A stretch of DNA of 64,000 nucleotides from NCBI GenBank assembly GCA_013399695.1, contig VXAU01001245.1, positions 36,503-100,502 of the forward strand, written 5' to 3'. This document shows positions 10,816-22,800 of this stretch, one piece after another. The notes beneath the pieces are model-generated. The model ran no database searches, was not told the origin of the DNA, and was given only the letters and a program-made list of their open reading frames with translations. Position 1 is the first letter of the stretch, and every line of letters begins with the position of its first letter. The position numbers and the translations under genes were made by a program. The DNA is from Formicarius rufipectus. Lineage: Eukaryota > Chordata > Aves > Passeriformes > Formicariidae.

Positions 10816-13800
10816 GTAACGTAAAAGTCTCATCAATGCTTTTGCTTGGGAGTAAATAGCCTCACATCCATTGATGAAACTTTGCCTGGTGGTGAGGAAG
10901 TGTTGTCTGAAATGTATGCAGAATGCTACCTTAAGGGTGGAGCATCTACTTGGGCCAGGGCACTTGCTAAAAGATGCTGGTGCAGCTAAGGTTTTTTTAA
11001 TTTGTGGTCTTTAGTCTTCTTTTCAAAGGTCTGCAAAGGGTGACTAAGAAAAGACACTATAAATCACTCTTTGTTAGCCAGTGTGTCTGAACTTCTTTAC
11101 TTCTTACTGGCACCAAGACAGAGGGATTCACAAATTGAAAACACTGAAAGCTAAATGCAAGTAAAATACTAATTTTCTACTAATTTTTCTGCTAGTAATA
11201 TACTAGTAGTAAAATATTACTACTTTTCTAGCTTTTGAAGTGTGGTCTGTAAACTCAGCTTGAAAAAAAATAAATCTGGAACTCACTTTACTTGTCTGTT
11301 TCTCCCTCTAATACTTTTTTATCCTTATAGGAATGACATGAATGCTTTCAGTTTTTTAAAGTCCTATTAGCTATCAATAGATAAAATTTTATGCTTATTT
11401 ACTTAAGGCATGTATGAAATATGGGGTTGATGTGTGGTCTGTTTGTCTAATACACAGGTAAATGCTACTTTTCTTTATTCAAAGTTTACGCAGCAGCTTT
11501 CTGCAAATCTGTTTACTGGGTGCATCCTAAAGTCTATTTTGCTTTCATTTCTAAGTATCAGTGGTTTATGCAGATCAGCCTGTTGCTTTACCTGTTGCTT
11601 TCTTTTCAGAATCCTTTGAATGCAATATTTAAATAGGCTAAGTGGAGGTAAAGACATAATCCTGACTAATTGTTATTTTTATTATTGCATTTTATGGACA
11701 GAATAATTTAATAGTTTAATTAATTTTTACTGTCTGTAGGAAAATAACCAAATTTTCTATATGTGTGTTGCTGACTAGAAAAAGAAGGAAGAAATGTTAA
11801 CTGCTTCCTCCAGTGACACTTATAGTGTCTAATGTTTTCACTTAAAAATTTGCTAGTATCACTTCAGGACTCCTACAGTTCTCTTGCTTTTTGCCAGCCT
11901 GTGGTAGCTAAACTGCTGCTTAGAGGTCTCATTAGGCACTTCAGCAAATGCCTATGATAAGAGATGGAGCTGACTGAAGTAGCTTCTTCTACAAAGTCCT
12001 CAGGAGCTCCTTGTGGCCTTTACTGTTACATTTTGCTACCCACTGTGCATAAATAGTAAAGTCTTTTGGAACTATTCCCTTTTATTAGGTGCAAATTTTC
12101 TCAATGTCTGAGAAGACTCTGTCCTTGTAGCTCATATTACTGCAAAGAATGAAGTGATGCATTCAGTGGTAGTTTGTTGCTGTAATTTTTTTTTTACCGT
12201 TTACTGCAAAATAAGCTCTCTAAACAGTACCAACATTATTTGATATTTATTCTTCAGCAGATGATGCATTAGTTGTGTCTGCAAACATATAAAGGCTTTT
12301 TACTGTTCCGTTTTTTCTTTTCACACCATATTTCAGTACTCAACTATACAGGCAGTATAAATCTGGTTAGCAATTTATGCTTTTTTCTGAAAGCATTTTT
12401 ACTTTTTCTTTAGTAAGATATTAGTTTGGGAGGATTAGTCAGCAGAGCTATTTGCATCCATTTCTATTATGAATTACGAGCATTCTATTACTACTTGTTT
12501 GGTTTCTTTCACATCTGTTATATGAGAAAAAGAAGTGTCATTTGTATTTTGAAACAGGCTAATCCAAGGTAGCATGGTGAGAAAATGTCCTATAGGGGAG
12601 TTGTGGTGGAACCAGGTTTCCTACCTTCCATTTAGTAAACATGATATAAATGCTAATTGTTTTAGAAAATAGTGATAGATCAGACTATAGCAAAGTGGTC
12701 AAATCCAGGAGAGATTGCTCTGGAGGCAGGTTTCTCTTCATTCACTATGTGGATCTCATTCTATATCTCTGGCAGTTATTCAATGACTTTCATGGAAAAG
12801 TAGTGGTAGGAAAGTGGTTAATATCTTGAAAGAATCTGTTGTTCTAGTGGAAAATTAGGAAGCAACAGTATACCTTTCTGTCTTTGTGTTCAGTTGCTGC
12901 TCTGTGGTATGAAGATTAGTGAACCATGGTGTTAATATGTCTGCACGTCATCACACACAGTTCTTATAGTAACTTACACTTTAAATCCAACCTGAAAATC
13001 AAACACAGAAATATAGCTGTGGTTGCTAGGACTTTTTAAATGAACATTCTTTAGGATGAGGTCCATATCACTCCACCATTCATCTGAGTTGTTTCTTCAT
13101 AAATTCTTGTTTTCCCAGTTAGTAATTGATGCTGGATTTTCTCATTTAGTTTTTCATCTTGTTCATAAATGGCTGAAATCCAGTGGCTTTTCCTAATTGC
13201 AAATTTGATGAAGGACAACGTATTTCCTAACAAAGTGTTGCCCAGAGACCTGTGCAGTTAAATTAATTTTGAAAGTCAAAGTCAGGGAAACGTCAACACA
13301 AAGTTCTCCTGGGAACAACATACTCCTGAAAGTCCTTTTCTTGGTCAAATTTGAACAGGCTCCTTGGTGGGCTGTGATAATAATAGTATAGACTTAGACT
13401 TCTTTACATAACCTTTCTGCCTTGTGTTAGTGATTGAGGATTGTGAATAGTAACTGAGAAGCTGCAGTTTGCCTGGATAGTAGGAGAGAGAAGAAACAAA
13501 GATGAAGCTGAGCCCACAGGCTCCTGCCATGTTAGTGGGAAGTTCAGAAAGGTTTTTATTGTTATTAGTCAACAATGCATGGGTTTTTTATTTGCTTTTT
13601 TTGTAGGCACCCAAGCAGTGACAGTGTTGCTCAGACTCCTGAACTGCTGCGGCGTTACCCTCTAGAAGACCATGCAGACTTCCCTCTGCCGCCTGATGTT
13701 GTATTCTTCTGCCAGCCAGAAGGATGCCTGAGTGTGCGGCAAAAACGGATGAGCTTCCGTGATGACACCTCCTTTGTCTTCACCCTCACAGACAAGGATA

Positions 13801-16800
13801 CAGGTGTAATTCGTTATGGAATCTGCGTCAACTTCTACCGTTCCTTCCAGAAGCGAGTGCCCAAGGAGAAGGGAGAAGGCACAGGTGGACATCGAGGTCG
13901 GGATGGACAGAAGATCCCTAAATCTGGGGATGCACCAGCTCCTCAAGAGGAAGTGGGCACTGAGAGTTCAGAGAGTGGGTCTTCACTGCAGGCTCCAAGT
14001 GCAGAATCTACCCCTGATGTGAATCGGTCACCGCGCAATAAGCGTCTGGCCAAAGGCAGCCATCGCTCTCGGAACAGCACTCTGACTTCTCTCTGTATTC
14101 TTAGTCATTATCCCTTCTTTTCCACCTTTCGTGAATGTCTCTACACCCTCAAGAGACTTGTGGACTGCTGTAGTGAGAGACTGTTGGGCAAGAAGCTGGG
14201 GATTCCTCGTGGGGTGCAGAGGTATGTTGAGCGGGAAGACAGAACTTTTTCCTCCTACTGTTTGTGTCCGGGGCTGCAGTTGTCTGCATGGCAAACTGTG
14301 GCTGCAGGTATGGTTGCAGAAGCAGCTGAACACCAATGGTTGGCCCTTTTCACAGTTTTAACCCAGGTTCATGGTGGGAAAAAGAAATTTTTATAATGAT
14401 ATTTTAAAAACTTCTCTGTCTGATTCTGTAACCTGGTATGATTCTCACTTTTGATACACCTAAGGAGGCACTACCCTTCTGACAACTGAAGCTAAGCACT
14501 GATGCTGTTATTGTTGCTTTGGCATTTAAGCTCTCTGGCAGAGTACATCAAGACTGGGTCTCTGGCAAATTAGAAACAGCCAAGAAATAACAGAATTTCC
14601 ACTTGGGGCAAGTGGGCGATGATGAAAATGTGCTTAACAAGCTTATGAAACAATCCAAACTTCAGCGTGGGAGAGAAAAGACTAGAGAAGCAGGATCAGC
14701 TGAAATAGGTCAAAGTACAATATTGAAAGGGGAGACGGGGAAGCGGTAGAAAACAAGGGAGTTGTCTAGGAAACGTATGAGAATGGTTAACAGGAACTTG
14801 GTGTATATTTAGTGTAAAGTATTAACCTTGCATATCTGCTGTTAGAGTGTTGGGTATGTCACAAAAGCTGTAGCTCAGTAGGGTACAGAAGGAAAAATGT
14901 TTTTATATATTTCAGTCAAGGATGTGTATCTGCGTTGCTGTGCCTGACACCTACATTGCAGGATGATATTTTCCTTTCCAATATGCTAACCGAATAGAAA
15001 AAATATGAAATGAAACTCTGGAGCAGGAGGGGATTATCTCAGCAGTAAGAGGGACAGGGCTGAGAGATAGTACATAATGTGAGTTAAGTGGCTTGGTACA
15101 CTTCAAATTAAAGTTGTCAAAGGCAAAAAAAGCCAAAATTATAATAATTTTAAACTATGTAAGCTCTTTATGATTTACATGAAATGGGAAATGCATCCTG
15201 GGTTACTGCCCTGGAATAGTTCTAGGAGAGTATTCTGACCTAGTATGACAGATTCTTACGTTAGCAGATATATCGCCTGAATCCACTGATGGGGAGTAAA
15301 TTACGCTGCCAGAGTAAGGCCTCTGCTTTTTCACAGCTCCCCCCCCCCAAAGAGAAGTATCTATTAGGGAAGTTTATTTTGTCACTTGGTTTAGTTTGGT
15401 AATTACTGAGGCAGAAAAAAAATCACTGAATGTCTTGATTTCCCTCAACTTAATGAACTCATATGATTTTTTAAATGGGGTGCTAGAGTATTCCAATATT
15501 GGAATGGCATGAAGTATTTGAAAAATTTGCTTTTTTTGGACAGAATTCTTAAAGAGTAAAATTGAGTGATAAATGAGGAAGGCAAGAGGAGGAATACTGA
15601 GCATAGATCTCTGGGAAAAGTAAAGCAGCAGGTTTGAATTACCATGTGGTTTGTTAGTGGTGACCTGGAGAAGTAGAACAGTTTTGAAGTGGTGGCATAA
15701 TAAAGGTGAAACTCAATCCTTACATCTGGCAAAAGGTGGAATGTGCCTCTTAACCCAATGTATTGTGCATGACAAGTGGCTGAAGGAGGAGTGGAGGATG
15801 AGAAGCACCGCAGTTCCTGAGAGTTTTTTTATGTACTCAGTGTAATCTCAAATTGCCCTTATTTTGACCCATCCATATTTCTCTAATTATTCTTCCTTTG
15901 TGAATCTTCCAGTGTCCTAATCTTTTTTCTTTAATTTTTTTAAGTTGTGAACTTCAAGGTGGAACCACTAATTTGAACCCATATCTTTCTAAGGGATCTG
16001 TTACAGTAACTTAAAACATTTATCAGGGCTGAAGTTTTTTGCAGAATGAATACAGAAGGTTTGCAGCCTTCACTGTGCTGCAGGATTAAGTGCTGAAGTG
16101 GCTAAGACCTTTGCTTCCCCTATCAGACCCAATTTTGAGTTTTGAAGGTCTGAAGGCACTGAGCAATGCTGTACATGATTTTTGGCCAGCCTGTCTGTGA
16201 GCTATAAGTTTGCAAATTGCTAGCTTAAGGCATGGGAAAATTGCTGCTTATTTTGCTAAGGTACTTAAATGTTTTCTAAACAGCTGTCAGGGTTTTAGCT
16301 GAAATACATCCGTTTCTGCCGTTATTCGGCTCTCAAGAATGATACAGCGCAGTTTAGGATGGGATGAAAAAGAGTATTTTATCATGCCAAAACATCTGTG
16401 GGTGTGACATATTTTTATCTCAATACTCTTGGCAGAGGTTTGTAGGACTGCCAGAAGGAGAGTCCCACAGTCATTCTACCACAATTCTGGATGAGATAGG
16501 AAAGTATCCTATGTGCCTGCTGAATTTCCAGCATAAGGGCATAAAAGTTCTTCAGAGAACTGGACATGACTGAATCCTTTAAATGAATGAATGAACTCTC
16601 AAGTGACATACTTGTATTGATTCCTGCCAGATACTTACCTACAGTCATTGTGTCAGTAAGCTTAAATCCCTATCTTGCATTCCTCTTTGTGATCAAATGG
16701 TTTTTTGTTGCCTCTTTTAACTCTTGGTGGATCTGCCCTCTCTCTGGAAGAGCCTTTTGGAATGGCTACCAATTGAAGCTCTTGGAGTATTAATCTTATT

Positions 16801-19800
16801 GTTCTCCCTGTACAGGGATACAATGTGGCGGATTTTCACAGGCTCCCTTCTGGTGGAAGAAAAGTCTAGTGCGTTGCTGCATGACTTGCGGGAGATTGAG
16901 GCTTGGATATACCGGCTGCTCCGCTCACCGATGCCCGTTGCTGGTCAGAAACGGGTGGATGTGGAGGTCTTGCCGCATGAGTTGCAGCCAGCTCTGACCT
17001 TTGCTCTTCCTGATCCATCCCGCTTCACCTTGGTGGATTTTCCATTACATCTGCCTTTGGAGTTGTTGGGTGTGGATGCCTGCTTGCAGGTGCTGACCTG
17101 CATCCTTCTGGAGCACAAGGTAAGAAGGGAAGAGTTAGATCTTTGATAAGGAAACTCTGCCCTCTTCAAAACCAGTGTGGACTGGATATGTAGAATAACC
17201 ATCTCCCTGCATTGCCTGGAGTCAATTTGTCTGTGGGAGTGGGGGGAAGAAATACCTCCTTCTGAGGTTCCTAATTTGAAAAGTTCTGTTCTCGCTCAAA
17301 AAAGCACCTAAACCTTTTTTTCAGACCGATTAATGGAGGGGTTACCCAGTCCACAACCACTGAATTGGATCCTTCAGGCTGTGGTCTCTATACCCCTGAG
17401 GGAAATATTGGAAGTGAATGGTTGCTGCAGTGCTAATGGGAGCTTCTTTGATTGCAGGTTGTATTGCAGTCCCGAGATTATAATGCACTTTCAATGTCTG
17501 TGATGGCCTTTGTGGCCATGATCTACCCATTAGAGTACATGTTCCCAGTGATCCCTTTGCTTCCCACTTGCATGGCCTCTGCAGAACAGGTACATATTTT
17601 GGTTTTGTTGGTCTTTCACAAAATATGTTTCTGTCATGTCTGAAACTCATAGAATAGAATGATTCAAAGCAGTAATAAACAAACAATGGACTGAATGGCC
17701 ATAGATCCACAATATTGTGACAAGTATTTACCACCCTCTCCACGCCCCTCCACCTGCCACTTTCCCCCACTCAGTATTAAGGTTTGTTAGGGAGGGTCCA
17801 GAGTGGTATTTGAGGATGTTTGAAGGCTCTTGATTCAGAGTTTAGAAACTATTGTGTGCAATTTATTCTCCTCAGAAATACGAAGTGTTGAGCTCACTTC
17901 AGTTGGGAGCCTGGGTTTTGCCAATAACTGTCTCTTTGCTTGAGCTCATTATTTTGCTTGGAAAAATAGAATTCAGGCCATCTTATTACTTCAGTTCTAT
18001 CCTGAAACTGATGCTGCAGGTTTGTGCTTGTACCACCCCTTGGAGGTGATCAACTGTTCTAGATTTAAAGAATAAATTAGCCTTCCAGGCCACTGGTCTC
18101 AAACTGCTGCATGCGTAATTGATTTAAACCTTTTTCCTCTGCTCATTCACTCATCAGAATCAGCCTGAATTTCCCCAAAGGTTTTTCACATACATTTGAA
18201 AAAAAATATGTGTCTTCTACTTCCTAGAGATGTTGTTTTAAACCAAATTACCAGTACAAGCATAAGGGTAAAGCCCTTTCATATAGTTTGTGCCCATTTA
18301 CAATGGCAGAGTCATTCTGAGATGCTTTTCAAGTTAAGCTCTTACTCTGAACAAATTGTTTTCTTGGTCCATGATAGATGTGGCAGTCTGTTTCTGAAGA
18401 GCCATATATAAGTACATATAAAGAGCCATATAAATTACATCTTGGGGAGGAAGGGGTCATGGGAGGTGGAAATGTATTTTCTAGTTGAACATTGAAGCTT
18501 TTGAAGCAGGAGCTTTTATTCTTTCTTTTGGGTAATGCTTCTGTTGTATTATACATATTTATCAATGCCTTTTGTGTTGTCTACTCTGCTATAAACATAC
18601 TGTAGTCAATGAATAAATATTTAGGAAGAACATCATGATATCATATGCAGATCTTGTCCTCAATAAAGTGTCTTTCTCTCAGTTGCTTCTAGCCCCTACC
18701 CCTTATATCATTGGTGTTCCAGCAAGTTTCTTCCTTTACAAACTGGATTTTAAAATGCCTGATGATGTATGGCTTATTGACCTGGATACCAATAGGGTAA
18801 GTAGTACCCATCAGAACTTGAGGCTTTGTTTCCAGATAACTGCAGTTTCACCAATGTACCCACTGAGAATTTGATGATGCCTGCTCTCAGTCTGTCTTTG
18901 CCACTCACTTCTTAAACTTTAGGATTCTGTTCCTTACTGAGTCTCAAGGTCCCCATTTCTTTTGCATAAGGCATCATTTTTCAGTTAATTCATCTGGCTA
19001 TAGCATTAGAAGACAAATCTTCAAACAAATGATAAAGCTTTCTTCTTGACTAATTGTTAGACTGTCTCTTAGAGCCCTACCTAAGAAACCCAATCTGTGC
19101 AGAGCAGTCCCAGCAACCTTGGTTGTCATGATTCAAATGGAGCTATGCATCTTGCTTTCTGCAGGGATATGAGCAAGGCTAATTCGAGGGAAATGTGTAT
19201 AATATCATCTATTTGATAGTTAGTGTGGGTTCGTTCAAACTTCTCTTTTTTCTGTGGTAAAGGATAAAGTAACTCTGTTCACTGTTATCACAGTATCACT
19301 GTTTGTGATACTGTAAACAAAAACAACCATAAAGAGGTGAAAATCAAAATGAAATGCAGGTGTCTGTGTGTGAGACTATGGTTTTTTAATTAATAATTAT
19401 TTTACTTCATGGCTTTTATTCCTTGATCTCTAGAGTGGTGAAGATTCAGGAGATTCTGTTTTGAAAATGACTGCAGATGGGGAATTTTTAGTTTGTTGCT
19501 GTGCTTAATTCCAGGTGATTGTTCCTACAAATGCAGAATCTTTGCCAGCACTGCCAGAACCAGAAGCTTCCGAGCTTAAGAAGCATCTGAAACAGGTAAT
19601 AAACACTATGGGGAAAGGACTCAGATTTGGTAGAAGTTAGCAGATGTAGTCTTGCACAGTTCTTCTGCTATAATGGATAAGAATTTAAAGCTGAAATGCC
19701 CCTGTACACAACAGATGGTTTCTGATTTTTGCTGTTGTTTGGAGCTAGCTTGCTTCCACTTGGTGCAGAAAGTTCCAGAGTCCCCCTTTACATTTGCCGT

Positions 19801-22800
19801 ATGGGCTTTAAACTCTGACTTGATTCATCAAGCTGTGATCATCTTTGTTTCCCCTCCATTCACAGATCTGTGTGTGAGGTGTCAGTCTCTCCTCTCAGGT
19901 CCTGCTAAGCCATTAATCAGCTTGGGTCATCCTGGCTGATGTGTCAAGCAGGTTTTATCTCTTTATTTCTGTTTTCCTTATGCACGCTGCATGCAGTATC
20001 TAAAGGTAAAGTGTATTACTAATGTGATGAGGTTTGCTCTTTTTCCTTGTGGACCACAAGAGCAAAGTGTGTAACCTCTGTCATACCCCAGTACCTGCTG
20101 TCAGTACAGATGGAAGTGATGTGTTGCCTGGAGTTTTGTTAGAACAACCTTCCCCCCCACTGCTGCCTCACCCCCTTGCAATTTCAGGCACTGTTTAGCA
20201 AAACCCTCTCACTTGGGAAAAGTTCGGTATCAGAAGTTCAAATTGCAGTTTCTTCGAAGACATATTTAAAATTCTTAGATTGTTTACCCAAGTTCAGTTT
20301 CCATCCCTATGTATTCCTATGGGCATTATTGTTAAGAGTTTACCATTGGCAAAGAAGGAGTGCTGCTGGTTGCTGTACAAAGTAGACAAGATTAAATCCT
20401 GGCCCACATCACTAAGTTTAACATCTTGTGTGCCTTTGGGTCTTAGAGTCAGTGAATGAATTTCAGGATATTTGCTTTTAAACTTTAGTAGAAAGTTCTT
20501 ATTTGCATCATTAAGGACAACAGGCTTCCCAGTTTCCAAAGTGGCCAGATGTGAATGTTTGGGGGTGGGGCAGTTAGACCTCTTTCTAAAATGTGCTTAT
20601 TTTGTAGTCCCTTTTGTTTCCTCTCATTTGTGATATTTGGTAGTAATAGATTTTTTTTTCCCTTCCATCTGTTTCTCTGTGGTCATGTGTTCGTCTTGGC
20701 TCTGATGGGCTGCTGTGGTGTTATCATATGATCTTCCATCTTGCCTCCAGTGTCTGGTTAGCATGACTGCAATCACTCAGAAACAGCTGCTCACTCCTGA
20801 CAACAAGGTTCTTTATTTTATTCTTTTTCCTTCAATTTTCCATTTTGCCTTCTTCCTTCAGAGATTTTTTTCTCTTTTGTTTATTTGTTTGTTTTCGTTT
20901 AACTTTTTTTTTTTTTAATGAAAAGATGAAGCCTCAGTGGGCAAAAGGGGTAAATGAGGAAGATTTAGGACAGGACTGGATGTCCAGGATTTTTACTACT
21001 TATGCATATCCCTGAAGAGTTTATAGGGTTGAAGAGGATGGTAGCTTTATGGAGAGATGAAGACTTCATTTAGATGGAAAGTGGAGTTTTGTGGAGATAC
21101 AGGCAGATATTTATGCAAAGGTGTCTCCACATTGTCATGGGATATCAAACTCACTGGTTGAATGGCCAAGTAGCAAGGCAAGTTTCAAGGCCTCTAGGTC
21201 CCAGTATGTATTCAAATTGCACATGGGAATAACTCTACAATAAGTTGTATGCAGTGCCATACTATTTGTGGTCCGATTTGGACTGTCTGTTTTCATGTCA
21301 TGAATGATCCAGCAAAGTGTACTTCTGTACTCCTTGCCTGGCTCCAGGACTATTTCTGCATTGAGGAGATCATTATGACGATGAATGTAATGGAGGACCT
21401 GGAGATATTTGTTGACTCAGCATGGGAGATTGTTTAAGACAGGTTAATGGAGCATGCACAGTTGTTGCAATTGCCTAGAGGGCAGGGTAGCTCTGATCTC
21501 TCTTCTTCCTTGAATAACTGTTCTTGCTCAATGTGTGCATAATGTCCTTACTTAGGCCCTGGCCAGCATGAGTCTGAATACTCAGCCCATTCTTAATCTA
21601 GAGAAGTTCCATGAGGGGCAGGAGGTGCCACTGCTGCTGGGAAGACCGCAGAATGATTTGCAGTCTACTCCCTCCACAGAATTCAACCCTCTGATCTATG
21701 GAAATGATGTGGACTCTGTCGATGTGGCTACCAGGTGAGGCTGAACAGGGAGGTACTATTGAGTCTTCATAAAAGTTTGCGTTTGAGGGCAGCACAAACA
21801 CTTCTGTGGGTGAAACGGCATCTTCCATGTTCTATTGCAGATTCTACTTCACATCATGGGAGGAAAAAGAGCAGAAATTACTGTGTTTATCTCAGATCTA
21901 TTAACTGCACAAATATAACTGTTTATCATGAGGGAGTGTTTTGCTTCTTGCATTTTCCTGTAGATAGTCCAATTTATCTGGATTTATCAGTCTGATATTG
22001 TATCCTCAGCCTGAATCACAAGCCTTGAACTACAAAAAAAGCTGGAGGCTTAGTTTTCACATCAGCTAGGGGATATGAGAATGGTATCCTTCACTGAGTA
22101 GATCTTAGTGTAGAGGTGAATTAGAACAAAGTTATTTCATAGATCTTGGTTTGTTTTTTGCTTTTATTTTTTTCCAGACAGTTGTTTTCTAAGAAGGCTT
22201 AGGTTACCATTCTTCAAAGGTTTGACACATTGCCTATCAAATACCTTTTAAAGGCTCTCTGTCTTCTTTTCTGTTATGCTCTGTGTTTTTATCTGATATA
22301 TTGTTCTCTGTTTCCTTTTAGAGTTGCTATGGTGAGATTCTTCAACTCACCAAATGTTTTGCAAGGTTTCCAAATGCATACTCGCACTCTTCGTCTCTTC
22401 CCACGACCAGTGGTGGCCTTCCAGGCAAATTCTTTTCTTGCCTCTAGGCCGAAGCAAACACCTTTTGCAGATAAGCTTTCCAGAACACAGGCAGTAGAAT
22501 ACTTTGGAGAATGGTCACTCAACCCTACTAACTATGCCTTCCAAAGAATTCATAACAGTAAGTTTTGGCCTTGTCTTTCCTGCACTTGCAGGAACTTAAA
22601 AAGCAGAGAGATTCTAGGGAAGGACTTAGTTTTATACCATATTGTTCCTGATGGGGAGGGAAAGCCAGTTCAAAGAACATTTTTCTGTTTTTATGTATGT
22701 CCTCATGTGTTTCTACTAAGTTAGTCCTGCTGTTTGCCACTCACTCCTTCCAAATAATTTTAGCTTTTGTCTTGTTTGATTACACAGATATCTTGTAGGC

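Noticed and set aside
13575..13606. ATG at 13575 in frame with MADD exon 2 as an alternative start
   Set aside because: It lies in the T-rich acceptor tract of intron 1. The acceptor at 13605-13606 and the upstream initiator exon at 10754 explain the frame fully.
20751..21734. Strict mutual exclusivity between the 57-nt candidate and exon 7
   Set aside because: Exon 7 is 179 nt with phases 0 and 2. Replacing it with a 57-nt phase 0/0 exon would break the frame, so only additive inclusion is plausible.
22230..22724. 164-codon ORF as an intronless gene
   Set aside because: Only 22322-22557 is exon (MADD exon 8). The ends are chance read-through into introns at a T-rich acceptor and past the gtaagt donor.
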